Source: Corynebacterium kalidii
Lineage (GTDB): Bacteria > Actinomycetota > Actinomycetes > Mycobacteriales > Mycobacteriaceae
Direction of reading: 5' to 3'
DNA length: 64,000 bases
Assembly (NCBI RefSeq): GCF_022869005.1
Contig: NZ_JALIEA010000012.1
Location: forward strand, 124,001-188,000
A program made the translations under genes and the position numbers. The notes beneath the pieces are model-generated. The model saw only the letters and a list, made by a program, of their open reading frames with translations. It ran no database searches and was not told where the DNA came from. Shown one piece after another: positions 54,270-63,457 of the stretch (position 1 is the stretch's first letter; every line of letters starts with the position of its first letter).

Positions 54270-54869
54270 GTGAATATCGGTACCGCGCTGGGAACCGCGC
54301 TGGGAAAGTGCTTTTCGTCACCGAATGGGTTTTTCTCAAGTGAAGTGTTGCCGAGGAGATCTCTACTCTTTCTGCGAGATCGCCATATCCGCATTGGCTT
54401 ATTTCTGGGGGCTTTGCTCGCAGTATTGCTGATGTTATTTTCTAGAGGTGGAAATCTCGACGTAGCGCGGGCTTCTGATACGGCCAAAGATTTCTTTCAG
54501 GTGTCGGTACCCACTACTTTTACTGCGGCTGCTATTATTCTTTCCGTCGTAGGGGCGCGTTTGCTGAAGGTCCTATCCCAGCCCAGTGAAAATCATTTGA
54601 AGAATAGACCAAGCAAGTTTGATGAGTTAGCTTTTGCTATGCTATGGGCGGTCACTTGCAATGTGCTAAGTTTCTTCACTTTTTTAGTTTTCTCTACCTC
54701 TTTCAATGAGTCTTTGCGTTTCTCAATGATTAGCTGGTTCAGTTTAGACTTCCTTGCCGTTCTCTTTTCTTGCGTGCTCGTTACGGTATCATTTTCGATG
54801 TTGATGAATATGGTTGATGTGGTTATGCAGGTGGCAAAGTATGCACTGAAGGTTGAAATGGACAAGTAG
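54270..54869 (+). CDS. Unknown low-GC four-helix membrane protein
   Basis: Not recognised. 199 residues from GTG 54270, preceded by GGGGAGGG. Four hydrophobic segments: about 41-60 (LFLGALLAVLLMLFS), 78-100 (VPTTFTAAAIILSVVGARLL), 120-143 (LAFAMLWAVTCNVLSFFTF) and 155-185 (FLAVLFSCVLVTVSFSML), with short loops, ending ALKVEMDK. Its low GC matches the gene before it, with which it forms a two-gene unit. Soluble protein plus small membrane protein is the build of many phage-defence and toxin systems, but no known family could be assigned. Confidence 0.72.
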   Translation: MNIGTALGTALGKCFSSPNGFFSSEVLPRRSLLFLRDRHIRIGLFLGALLAVLLMLFSRGGNLDVARASDTAKDFFQVSVPTTFTAAAIILSVVGARLLKVLSQPSENHLKNRPSKFDELAFAMLWAVTCNVLSFFTFLVFSTSFNESLRFSMISWFSLDFLAVLFSCVLVTVSFSMLMNMVDVVMQVAKYALKVEMDK

Positions 54870-55144
54870 GCTAGTTTGTTTTAGATCGACTGTATGCGCC
54901 TAGTGAATCGTGACTGAACACCATAGAGCGGAAATAAGGGCTTGGTCCAAGATGCGGGTCGGAGCTTGCCGAATGGCTATGGCTCGTAGCCCTTCGATGA
55001 GAGACACCTGCGCTGGGAATGCCGACGAGTCTAGTTGTAACCAGTGCACCACCGGAACGTTTCCCCGGCGGCACCCCAACTGGTTGTCAAACGTCTCGTC
55101 GTCCTAGAAAACCCCGGCTTGAGAGCAGTGCTGAGCGACTCGGG
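54870..55144. other. Gap between the low-GC pair and the IS remnants
   Basis: 275 bp with no gene. An ACTGGTT motif occurs in inverted form at about 55035-55085, but no clear IS end or terminator is seen. This is the likely 3' edge of the low-GC insert and of the IS481-type element. Confidence 0.45.
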
Positions 55145-56131
55145 CTAGGTGTACCCGGTCAGGAGGTTGGTTCCAGTCGACTTATCGGTTGGAGGCCCCT
55201 CAGGGCTGAGTGGCAGCGCCCAGTGTTGTAGAACTCGAGCCAGGGCGTAAGCGCTTGTGTGCGTTCCGAGTTCGTGGCGTAGGGGGCGCCGGTGCGCCCA
55301 CTCGGTTTGCAAGGTCCGGTTGAAGCGTTCGACTTTTCCATTCTGCCAAGGGCAGTGCGGACGTATGAACCTTTGCCTGATCCCGTGATCGGCGCAGACC
55401 TGACGCAGCGAGTACCGGTACACCCACGCGTTATCAGTGATCAGACGCTCGATCCGGGTGATCCCGTGCTCGGCGAAGTACGCGCTCGCACGCTCCAAGA
55501 ACGCCGCGCAGGTCATACCCTTCTCGTCGGGGAGCACCGCGGAGTACGCGAGCCGCGAATGGTCATCGACCAGAGAGTGCACGTAGTCTTAACCGACCGG
55601 TCGCGTGCGTTGGTAGGTCTGTTCTCGCCGTGATCTGCCGTGCGATTTCCAGCCACCGCCATCAGGGATGCGACCGAGTTTCTTCACGTCCATGTGGACC
55701 AGCTCCCCGGGCCGGTCGCGCTCGTATCGGATCGCGGTGGTCTTGGATGCGCGGATCGGTTCCCCAGTCATCGGATCGAGATGAGCCAGGTGCGGTATGC
55801 CGTGCCGGGCGAGGATCCGCGATGCCGTTCGAGGCGACACTCCCACGCGACGGGCGATCTCGTCACGATTCACACGTTCATCGCCCCGAAGCTGGATGAC
55901 CGATTGTTCGAGGTGCACCGATGTTCGTAAGGGCGAGGTACGGGGTCTTGAAGAACGATCCTCCAAACCTGCCAGGCCCTCGACCCTGTAGCGGCTGATC
56001 CAGCGTGCCACGTACCGCCGGGAGATTCCCATTGCGGCAGCGATGTGGGCCTGTTTCCAACCCTGCTGGTGGCGTTCGATGATCAGTCGCCTACAGGCGG
56101 GGGTCAGTCTGGCATTACGGGCTCTTCGCGA
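55145..56131 (-). pseudogene. IS481-family transposase, broken by an internal stop
   Basis: About 329 codons in one frame, with an in-frame TAA at 55589-55591. Before it: NARLTPACRRLIIERHQQG, the helix-turn-helix MGISRRYVARWISRYRVEGLAGLEDRSSRP, and the start of the catalytic core (GELVHMDVKKLGRIPDGGGWK). After it: VHSLVDDHSRLAYS, LITDNAWVY and the RPHCPWQNGKVERFNRT motif with the DDE glutamate. Relatives read GYDYVHS where this copy has G-stop-DYVHS, so a single Tyr-to-stop change is likely. No start codon is found at the 5' end, where the element abuts ISL3 sequence. Confidence 0.88.
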
Positions 56132-56132
56132 T

Positions 56133-56465
56133 TCACAGTGCGTTGATCTGGTCCTTCAGCTGTCCCGAATGGAACAGTGACCTCAAGATGTAGTGGTCAA
56201 GATTTCGGAACCCCAATGCGATACCGCGCAGGTGCTCCAGTCTCCCGTTGACCGCCTCGACGGGCCCGTCCGACGCTCCGACGTCGGAATACGCCAGGAT
56301 GTCAGCCCGACGGCGCCACAATGTACGCCCGAACTGCGCCAGCTCCTCCAACCCCTTCGGGAGTCCTTTACGCAGCGTGTCGATCAACTCGGCCATCAAC
56401 TTGTTGCCCCGTGACTTGTCCGGGACACCGTACGCGGCAATGACATCCTGGTAGAAACCGCCTCG
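56133..56465 (-). pseudogene. ISL3-family transposase, C-terminal fragment
   Basis: About 110 codons matching the end of ISL3-type transposases: GGFYQDVIAAYGVPDKSRGNKLMAELIDTLRKGLPKGLEELAQFG and GASDGPVEAVNGRLEHLRGIALGFRNLDHYILRSLFHSG. The N-terminal two thirds, including zinc finger and most catalytic residues, are lacking. The fragment is joined on one side to the broken ulaA and on the other to the IS481-type element. Confidence 0.85.
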
Positions 56466-57105
56466 CAGGTTCCGAAGGTTCAACCGAGGCCTCGTCGGCA
56501 CCGTCCTCCGTAGTCGCTGAGTCCTCCACCTTCTTCTCCCGCCGACCGATCATGAACGAGGCGGCGTAGGTCACCAGGACCGCGGCAACCAGTCCGATGA
56601 TGATGGCCGTTTGACCGCCACCCTGGTTGAGGTAGCCCAGGAACAGACCAGTCACGCCGAAGTCCGCGTCGGAGAACGTCGAGTCCGACAGTCCCACGTC
56701 GCCGAGGACGGGCAGCAGCTACAGTGGCAGGAATGTGATGGCCAGGCCGTTGACGAAGGCGCCGAGCACCGCGCCGCGCCGTCCACCGACACCGTTGCCG
56801 ATCACGCCGGAGGCACCACCGGTCATGAAGTGTGCGATCACGCCCGGGACCACGATCGTCGTCCCTGCCATCGCCATGATGCCCATGCCCAGCAGGCCTC
56901 TGACGAAACTCGACAGGAAACCGATGAGCACCGCATTCGGTGCGAAGGTGAAGGTGATCGGGACGTCCAGTGCTGGCTTGGCGTCCTTTACCAGGCGCTC
57001 ACTGATGCCCTTGAACGCCGGGACGATCTCGCCCAGCACCACGCGCACGCCGGCGAGGATGATGAAGACACCGGCGGAGAATGTCGCGCTCTGTATCGGG
57101 CCAGC
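56466..57105 (-). pseudogene. ulaA: Fragment of ascorbate-type PTS component IIC
   Basis: C-terminal half of a UlaA-like sugar permease. The segment ATFSAGVFIILAGVRVVLGEIVPAFKGISERLV and APNAVLIGFLSSF is followed by an in-frame TAG (56719-56721) after AITFLPL, and the same frame continues LLPVLGDVGLSD to VEDSATTEDGADEASVEPS. The N-terminal half is missing upstream of about 57105, and no PTS IIA/IIB gene is near. A dead remnant, cut at one end by ISL3 sequence. Confidence 0.85.
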
Positions 57106-57268
57106 TCGTTGATTCAGACCTTGATTGGGTTTCAACGGGCGCCTATTTGCTACGTGACGCCATCAGAGGCGGTTGTCACGCATCGACGAAGACGCAGCTT
57201 GGCCTCTGGGACGTCCTGCCGCCCGACCCTTACCCCTCCGCGCCTCAGGCTCCCGCGATCTCCCGGAG

Positions 57269-57274
57269 TAAACT
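57269..57274 (+). promoter_or_regulatory. -10 element of leaderless gntP-like gene
   Basis: TAAACT, then 8 nt, then ATG 57283, no ribosome-binding site. It picks this ATG out of a much longer open frame that shadows the ulaA remnant. Confidence 0.45.
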
Positions 57275-57282
57275 ACCCTCCC

Positions 57283-58758
57283 ATGACTGATTCACCTGCT
57301 TATCTAGTTGGGGTGTTGGCGGTCTCGATCATCCTGCTGATCTTCCTGATCAACTGGCGGACGAAACTGCACCCCTTCCTCGCCCTGACCGTGGTCTCCT
57401 TCGTCGCGGCCGTCGGTGCCGGCCTGCCCATGGCCGACATCCCGGAGACCCTCATCGACGGTGCCGGTGGGACGCTGGGGGAGACCGGCCTGGTGGTCTT
57501 CCTCGGAGCTATGCTGGGACGCCTGCTCGCCGACTCCGGTGCCGTCGGACGCATCGCCGACCTCGTCGTCGACCACAGCTCCCCGCGCACCGCTCCCTGG
57601 GTGATGACCGCGGTGGCCTTCCTCATCGGCATCCCGATGTTCTTCGAGGTCGGCCTCGTCGTCCTCATGCCCGTCATCTACGGTGTCGCACTACGCCTCG
57701 ACGTCGCCGCCGGTCGTCCGAAGACGTGGTACCTGAAGATCCTCATCCCCGCGATCGCTGCGCTGAGCTGCCTGCACGGAATGCTCCCGCCACACCCGGG
57801 GCCGACCATCGCCGTCAACGGTCTGGACGCGAATATCGGCTTGACCATCGGTTTGGGTCTGCTGTGCGCCGTCCCCGCCGTCATCCTGTCCGGCCCGGTC
57901 TACGCACACCTCATCGCCCCGCGCATCTCCCTGGAACCGGAGGACAAGCTGGTGCGGCAGTACACCGGCACCACCGTGGAACAGATGCAGATCGCCGCCC
58001 GTACCGCCACGCCGGACGCCACGTCCGGCGCCGTGGACACCGCCGAACCCGACGCCGCACCCCGGACGGGGACGGAGTCCGGCCACGTCCTGCGCCCGGT
58101 CCCGACCTGGCTGGCGTTCGTGTGCGTCCTGGTACCGGTCGTCCTCATGCTCTTCGAGACCGTGGTCGACCTCGTCGCCCCGGAATCGGCGCTGAAGACC
58201 CCGGCCGCCTTCCTCGGTGAACCGGTGATCGCGATGTTCGTCGGCGTGCTCTTCGCCGCGGTCGTCCTGTCGGCCTCGGCGAAGATGAGCGGCGCGGACG
58301 TCAAGGCGTCCTTCGGCAGCTCCCTGGGCTCGGTCGCCGGGGTGGCGTTGATCATCGCCGGCGGCGGCATGTTCAACTCCGTGCTGAAGACCTCCGACAT
58401 CAACGACGCCATCGTGGACGTGGTCTCCGGCTTCGACATGAACCTGATCCTGCTCGGCTGGCTGATCGGGCTGACCCTGTCGTTCTGCACCGGGTCGGCG
58501 ACGGTCGGCATCGTCAGCGCGACCGGGATCCTCGCCCCACTCGTGGCCGGCATGCCGCCGGCGTACGTGTCCCTGGTGGTCATCGCCATCGGGTCAGGTT
58601 CGGTCGGGCTGAACTGGGTGAACCACGCCGGTTTCTGGTTCGTCAAGGAGTCCTTCGGGATGACCCTGGGCCAGGCCACCAAAACCCACATGACCGTGCA
58701 GACCCTGGTGTCGGTCTTCGGCCTGCTGATGGCGCTGCTGGTCTCCGTCTTCGTGTAA
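57283..58758 (+). CDS. GntP-family gluconate/organic acid:H+ symporter
   Basis: Permease of the gluconate transporter family; members carry gluconate, other sugar acids or hydroxy-acids. 491 residues, about 12-14 helices. Marks: WRTKLHPFLALTVVSFVAAVGAGLP, ETGLVVFLGAMLGRLLADSGA, IGIPMFFEVGLVVLMP, LPPHPGPTIAVNGL and the C-terminal CTGSATVGIVSATGILAPLV and GSVGLNWVNHAGFW. A hydrophilic loop of about 60 residues (235-295) divides the halves. It is next to the Tm-1-like/PEP-hydrolase-like pair on the other strand, so it may bring in their substrate. Confidence 0.9.
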   Translation: MTDSPAYLVGVLAVSIILLIFLINWRTKLHPFLALTVVSFVAAVGAGLPMADIPETLIDGAGGTLGETGLVVFLGAMLGRLLADSGAVGRIADLVVDHSSPRTAPWVMTAVAFLIGIPMFFEVGLVVLMPVIYGVALRLDVAAGRPKTWYLKILIPAIAALSCLHGMLPPHPGPTIAVNGLDANIGLTIGLGLLCAVPAVILSGPVYAHLIAPRISLEPEDKLVRQYTGTTVEQMQIAARTATPDATSGAVDTAEPDAAPRTGTESGHVLRPVPTWLAFVCVLVPVVLMLFETVVDLVAPESALKTPAAFLGEPVIAMFVGVLFAAVVLSASAKMSGADVKASFGSSLGSVAGVALIIAGGGMFNSVLKTSDINDAIVDVVSGFDMNLILLGWLIGLTLSFCTGSATVGIVSATGILAPLVAGMPPAYVSLVVIAIGSGSVGLNWVNHAGFWFVKESFGMTLGQATKTHMTVQTLVSVFGLLMALLVSVFV

Positions 58759-58776
58759 GAGCGGGCGCGGGCACCC

Positions 58777-59226
58777 TCAGCAGCGCCGGACCTGCACGGC
58801 GACGCCCCCGTCGTCGTACTCGAAGACGTTCGTGGTGACATGCAGCAGCGTGTCCGGCACCGGCATGACCGCCTCGGTCGGGACGCCGTCGACCATGCGC
58901 ATCTGGCGCGGTAGGGCCTCGACGAGCATGTCGACGACTGGCCTGAACACCTGTTCGTGGACCCGGGGATCGGCCAGCAGGTCCGCACGTACGACTCCAC
59001 GCAATGGTTCCTCGATGAACTCGACGTCCAGCACCATCGACTCGGGGACGGGCGTCCACAGGGAGGCGGCGAAGTCCGTCGGCGCCAGGGCCTGGAGGAC
59101 GGCGTACCGGTCCTCTTCCGTACCCGTCAGCGCGTAGAGCCGTCCGGCGACGCGTTGGACGAGCCCGGTCACGGGGGAGACGTAGGCCCAGAAGTTGGCG
59201 CAGAGTTCGGTGGGGTCAGTGGTCAT
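58777..59226 (-). CDS. Unknown 149-residue protein
   Basis: Not recognised. 149 residues from ATG 59226, preceded by GGGAGG. Soluble, acidic to neutral, mixed alpha/beta: WAYVSPVTGLVQRVAGRLYALTG, FAASLWTPVPESMVLDVEFIEEPL, and NVFEYDDGGVAVQVRRC at the end. Last on the strand behind the PEP-hydrolase-like gene, with a gap of 151 bp, so operon membership is uncertain. Ends 18 bp from the convergent GntP-type gene. Confidence 0.65.
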   Translation of the reverse strand: MTTDPTELCANFWAYVSPVTGLVQRVAGRLYALTGTEEDRYAVLQALAPTDFAASLWTPVPESMVLDVEFIEEPLRGVVRADLLADPRVHEQVFRPVVDMLVEALPRQMRMVDGVPTEAVMPVPDTLLHVTTNVFEYDDGGVAVQVRRC

Positions 59227-59377
59227 CGGGGCCTCCCGGGGTTGTGCGTTGTCACGGTTCACCGACACCGTACGACGGTCGCCGGACATCCCCGGGCACA
59301 CCGGACCGCACCGTCGAACACCTGTGTGGCGCTGCGGGCTGAGCGCCGGTCCCGTCGGGTCAGTCAGGCCAGTCAGG

Positions 59378-60208
59378 TCAATCCCGACGGAAGGTGACCG
59401 CCTTGAAGTCCTCGGTCTGCCTCCGGATTCCGGTCTCGGCGGGGAAGCGCTCGATTGACGACGCACCGTAGAAGCCGACGATGCCGTCGGTGTGGTCCAG
59501 GATGTACTGCGCGTCCGACGGTTCGGCGATCGGCCCACCGTGGCACAGACACAGGATGTCCGGGTTCACCGACCGCGCGGCGTCGGCCAGTTCCTGCACT
59601 TTCACCGCGGCGTCGCTGAGGCTCATCGCGGTCTGCGCGCCGATCGTCCCCGACGTCGTCAGGCCCATGTGCGGCACCAGGATGTCGGCACCCGCCCGCG
59701 CCATGTCCCTGGCCTGCTCTGTGTCGAAGACGTACGGGGAGGTGATCAGGTCCAGCTCGTGGGCGGCCTTGACCATGTCGACCTCCAGCCCGTAGCTCAT
59801 GCCGGTCTCCTCGAGGTTGGCACGGAACGTGCCGTCGATCAGGCCGACCGTGGGGAAGTTCTGTACACCGGCGAAGCCGGCGTCCTTGACCTGCTGCAGG
59901 AACCGCGGCATCGAGCGGAACGGGTCGGTGCCGTTCACCCCGGCGAGCACCGGGGTGTGCCGGACCACGGGCAGGACCTCGCGGGCCATGTCCATGACGA
60001 TCTCGTTGGCGTCGCCGTAGGCCAGCAGGCCGGACAGCGAGCCACGTCCGGCCATGCGGAACCGTCCGGAGTTGTAGATGACCAGCAGGTCGATGCCGCC
60101 GGCCTCGGCAGACTTCGCGGTGATGCCGGTGCCGGCACCACCGCCGATGATCGGTGTTCCTGCGGCGACCTGGTGACGGAACCGGTCGAGGATCTCCTGG
60201 CGTGACAT
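59378..60208 (-). CDS. PEP-hydrolase-like TIM-barrel protein
   Basis: Predicted enzyme of the phosphoenolpyruvate hydrolase/TIM-barrel family, real substrate unknown. 276 residues from ATG 60208, with AAGGAG 7 nt before it. [68 protein letters not shown] is the family start; HGGPI and [10 protein letters not shown] close the barrel. It follows the Tm-1-like gene after 54 bp. In tomato the antiviral protein Tm-1 contains both parts in one chain, in the same order as the genes here. Confidence 0.88.
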   Translation of the reverse strand: MSRQEILDRFRHQVAAGTPIIGGGAGTGITAKSAEAGGIDLLVIYNSGRFRMAGRGSLSGLLAYGDANEIVMDMAREVLPVVRHTPVLAGVNGTDPFRSMPRFLQQVKDAGFAGVQNFPTVGLIDGTFRANLEETGMSYGLEVDMVKAAHELDLITSPYVFDTEQARDMARAGADILVPHMGLTTSGTIGAQTAMSLSDAAVKVQELADAARSVNPDILCLCHGGPIAEPSDAQYILDHTDGIVGFYGASSIERFPAETGIRRQTEDFKAVTFRRD

Positions 60209-60262
60209 GGTGTTCTCCTTCGTGTCTGTGGGGGACTGTGTGCCGGTGCCCGGCATACTCTG

Positions 60263-61516
60263 TCAGTTTCCGGTGATGCGGCGGTGCAGGGCCTCGGCCA
60301 TCGTTCGGCCGAAGCCGGCGTCGTTGACGGCCAGGTCGAGTTCCCGGACGGCCACCGGGGTGCCGTCCAGTCCGTCGCGCAGGGCGGTGAACAGGGCGTC
60401 GTCGGCGGTCGCGTCGCGGAACGCCTGTCCGTCCACGTCGATACCGCTGACCCCGCGCAGGGGCAGGAACAGTTCGGCGGGGCCGGTGGCCGCGGCGAGT
60501 TTCGAGGCGATCCGGCGGCCGAGCTCGGCCATCTCGTCGGCCGAGGTACGCATCAGCGTGACGGTGGGGTTGTGGACGTGGAGGGTGCGGTCGTCGAACG
60601 CGGACGGTACGGTGCCGCGCGGTCCGAAGTTCACCATGTCCAGCGCCCCGACGCTCACGACCTGGGGGACACCGGCCGCACCGGCGGCCTCCAGCCTGTC
60701 CGGGCCGGCACTGAGCACACCGCCGACTAGGTCGTCGGCGAGCTCGGTGGTGGTCAGGTCGCAGACCCCGGCGAGGAAACCGGAGGAGACCAGCTTCTCC
60801 ATCGCCCGCCCGCCGGCACCGGTGGCGTGGAACACCAGCACCTCGTACCCCAGGTCGGTGAGCGTGGCCCGCGCCTCGTCGGCGGCCGGGGTGGTCAGCC
60901 CGAACATCGTCACGCCGACCAGTGGCCGGTGGTCCTCGGTGGGGGCGGTTAGCCGGGTACCGTAGGCCGCCGCCATGCCGGCGATGGCCGCGCACGCGTT
61001 GCCGAGCACCATCGTCGACACCGAGTTGATCCCGGCGATGTCCACGACGGAATACATCAGGGTCACGTCGGACTCACCGACGTACGGGGCGACATCCCCC
61101 GAGGCCATGGTGGAGACCAGCAGCTTCGGGAACCCGACCGGGAGGGCCTGCATGGCGGGTGCGGCGACGGAGGAGCCGCTGGACCCGCCGATCGACAGGA
61201 ACCCCTGGATCCGTCCGGCCGCCGCCAGGTCCGCGACGACGACGGCGGCACCACGCCCCATCACGTCCATCATCTCCCCGCGGTCGCGCCGGGCACGCAG
61301 CGCGGCGGCGTCCTCCCCGGCCGCGGCGATGACCTCGTCGGAGGTCACGTCGGCGCCGATCCCGCCGGCCCCGGCGTCCACACCGTCCCCGCCGGACGGG
61401 AAGGACCCGACGTCGATGACGACCACCTCCGTCCCGTGCTCGTGCAGCCGCGCGCGCAGCCAGCTGAACTCCTCCTGTTTCGTGTCGAGGGTCCCCAGCA
61501 GGGCGACAGTGGTCAT
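60263..61516 (-). CDS. Tm-1-like ATP-binding (UPF0261) protein
   Basis: ATP-binding protein of the UPF0261/Tm-1 N-terminal family, biochemical role unknown. 417 residues from ATG 61516, with AAGGAG 6 nt before it; an ATG five codons upstream overlaps that site and is less likely. VALLGTLDTKQEEFSWLRARL, GFLSIGGSSGSSVAAPAMQALPVGFPKLLVSTMASGD, GVTMFGLTTPAA and a C-terminal FLPLRGVSGID are visible family marks. It forms a unit with the PEP-hydrolase-like gene, and is divergent from a MocR-type regulator 114 bp away. Confidence 0.88.
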   Translation of the reverse strand: MTTVALLGTLDTKQEEFSWLRARLHEHGTEVVVIDVGSFPSGGDGVDAGAGGIGADVTSDEVIAAAGEDAAALRARRDRGEMMDVMGRGAAVVVADLAAAGRIQGFLSIGGSSGSSVAAPAMQALPVGFPKLLVSTMASGDVAPYVGESDVTLMYSVVDIAGINSVSTMVLGNACAAIAGMAAAYGTRLTAPTEDHRPLVGVTMFGLTTPAADEARATLTDLGYEVLVFHATGAGGRAMEKLVSSGFLAGVCDLTTTELADDLVGGVLSAGPDRLEAAGAAGVPQVVSVGALDMVNFGPRGTVPSAFDDRTLHVHNPTVTLMRTSADEMAELGRRIASKLAAATGPAELFLPLRGVSGIDVDGQAFRDATADDALFTALRDGLDGTPVAVRELDLAVNDAGFGRTMAEALHRRITGN

Positions 61517-61617
61517 GGTGTGCTCCTTCATGGTCGGTTCCCCTGACCGTAGGTGTGCTTCGGCTCACGCCGCTGTGCCAATTCCGGGGCAATGGTCCAT
61601 TCCGCCGGCTGGGGGAC

Positions 61618-61623
61618 GATACT
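61618..61623 (+). promoter_or_regulatory. -10 element of leaderless mocR-type gene
   Basis: GATACT, 7 nt, ATG 61631. Weak hexamer, but the spacing equals that of other leaderless genes here. Confidence 0.35.
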
Positions 61624-61630
61624 GGGAGCC

Positions 61631-63016
61631 ATGGCACCCAGGATGGACGCGGCGGAACTCAGCCGTATGCTCGGTGACTGGGCCCGCCCCGGCACCCGGC
61701 TCCCGGACGCTCTGGCGGCGGCGCTGCTCGAACTCATCGACGCCGGCTTCGCCCCGGCGGGCAGCGTCCTGCCGTCCCAGCGGGACTGTGCCGCCGCCCT
61801 CGGGGTCTCGCGCGGCACCGTCGCCGTGGCTTTCGCCGACCTGGAGGCCCGCGGCTACCTGGCGTCCGCCGTGGGGTCGGGGACCAGGATCCGCTCGGGG
61901 AGGGCGCTGGCGGCGACCGACGGGCGGCTGTTCTCCTTCACCGGCACCGCCCCCGGCGTCATCGACCTGTCGACCGGGGCACTCCCGGCCTCCGGGGTGG
62001 TGCGCGACCTGCTGGGCGCCGGGCCGGTGGGCCTGTCCGGGATCGGGGACTACCTGGACACCGACGGGTACTTCCCGGCCGGCCTACCGGTACTGCGGCA
62101 GGCGGTCGCCGACCGGCTGACCCGCGACGGCATCCCTACCGTCCCCCAGCAGGTCCTGGTCACCAACGGTGCACAGCAGGCGACGTTCCTCGCGATGCGC
62201 AGCCTGGTATCCCCCGGCGACACGGTGGCGGTCGAGGACCCCACCTACCGCGGTGGACTGGGTGCGCTACGGCTCCTCGGGGCGCAGGTGCAGGGAATCC
62301 CGGTCGGACGGGACGGCCTGGACACTGCCTTGCTGGGACGTGCCGTGGCGCGGCACCCAGCGATGCTCTACTGCCAGACCGGGGTCCACAACCCCACGGG
62401 GACCACGATGACCGACGCGGTCCGCCGGGAGATCGGCACGGTCACCGCACGGGAGGACGTCCCGGTGGTCGAGGACTGCTGCTCCTACGACCTGACCTGT
62501 GACGGCAGGGTCGCCTCCACATTGGCCGGACACGTCGATGATGAGCTGTTGGTGATGGTCGGGACCCTGTCGAAGCTGTTCTGGGGAGGGCTGCGCATCG
62601 GGTGGGTGCGGGCGGACCGGACGCGTATCCGCCAGATCCTGGAGCTGCGCAAGGCCGAGGACCTCGCCACACCGGTGATGAGCCAGCTGGTCGCCACCCG
62701 ACTCCTGGAGCATGCCGGGGAGGCGCGCCGGGAACGACGGGAGATGCTGTCCTCGAGGTTGCGCAGTACCGGGGAAGTCGTGCACGAGGTCTTCCCCGAC
62801 TGGACGTGGCGGCCGGTGCACGGCGGCACCGGCCTATGGGTCGACACCGGTCAGGACGCCCTGGCACTGGCGGAGGAGGCGAAGCGGGTGCAGGTCCGCC
62901 TGGTCGCCGGGCCGAGTTTCTCGCCGCACGACGGCCAACGCACCATGCTGCGGCTGCCACTGTGGCATGAACCCGAGGTGCTCCGCGAGGCGATGGGGCG
63001 TATCAGCGGAGGGTAG
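61631..63016 (+). CDS. MocR-type GntR regulator with aminotransferase domain
   Basis: Transcription factor that uses pyridoxal phosphate or an amino compound as effector. 461 residues: winged helix at about 15-90 (LIDAGFAPAGSVLPSQRDCAAALGVSRGTVAVAFADLEARGYLASAVGSGTRI), then a fold-type I aminotransferase domain with VTNGAQQATFLAMRSLVSPGD, TGVHNPTG, VVEDCCSYDL and the PLP lysine in GTLSKLFWGGLRIGW. Divergent from the Tm-1-like/PEP-hydrolase-like pair, so it probably regulates them. ATG 61631 agrees with the -10 element before it. Confidence 0.88.
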   Translation: MAPRMDAAELSRMLGDWARPGTRLPDALAAALLELIDAGFAPAGSVLPSQRDCAAALGVSRGTVAVAFADLEARGYLASAVGSGTRIRSGRALAATDGRLFSFTGTAPGVIDLSTGALPASGVVRDLLGAGPVGLSGIGDYLDTDGYFPAGLPVLRQAVADRLTRDGIPTVPQQVLVTNGAQQATFLAMRSLVSPGDTVAVEDPTYRGGLGALRLLGAQVQGIPVGRDGLDTALLGRAVARHPAMLYCQTGVHNPTGTTMTDAVRREIGTVTAREDVPVVEDCCSYDLTCDGRVASTLAGHVDDELLVMVGTLSKLFWGGLRIGWVRADRTRIRQILELRKAEDLATPVMSQLVATRLLEHAGEARRERREMLSSRLRSTGEVVHEVFPDWTWRPVHGGTGLWVDTGQDALALAEEAKRVQVRLVAGPSFSPHDGQRTMLRLPLWHEPEVLREAMGRISGG

Positions 63017-63457
63017 GGGAGGGCGGCGCCGGTGGGGTAGGAGGTACTGAGGTGGCGCTACACCGTTGCGGTGCACCGGGGGTGCCTGCGGGCGGCAGTG
63101 TTCGAAGGTTCTGCGAGGTGACAGGGGCAGTGCTCCCCAGGGAACGGGAGAAACACGTGCATTAGTCGTTTTTCGGTCTCGATGAGCAACGCCAAAGGAT
63201 CGGTACGGTGGACACGGACACGCTGCCGCTATTCTCCACGTGTTAGAACAGTATGTCTTTCTCGGATCGACCCGACGGGCATGGCGCAGTGCTGCACGAT
63301 CACCGGGCGACGGCCGAGTGGCGGGATGGACGTGGACTGTGTCGACCTCGCAGTCGTCTGGAGGTCGCACAGCGTAACTGCTTGGGGCGCGGCAGCTGTC
63401 GAACAACTGTGTGGACCGTAGGCGGTGGCGTCTGTCCATATGCTTACTGTCCGATTC
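63017..63457. other. Gap behind the mocR-type gene
   Basis: 441 bp without a gene that I can support. Short frames on both strands have no ribosome-binding site or family likeness and mostly shadow each other. The right end holds the promoter of the next gene. Confidence 0.5.
63445..63450 (+). promoter_or_regulatory. -10 element of the right-edge gene
   Basis: TACTGT, 7 nt, ATG 63458: the same leaderless spacing as elsewhere in the window. Confidence 0.4.

Noticed and set aside
54870..55144. tRNA gene or attachment site at the island edge
   Set aside because: No cloverleaf or T-loop pattern and no direct repeat of the lepA end was found by eye.
55084..55145. Terminal inverted repeat of the IS481-type element
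   Set aside because: TGTCAAACGTC looks like an IS481 end, but no matching inverse copy is seen at the other side near 56131.
56611..57282. Long plus-strand extension of the gntP-like frame
   Set aside because: Antisense of the ulaA remnant; the permease starts at ATG 57283 by family length and promoter position.
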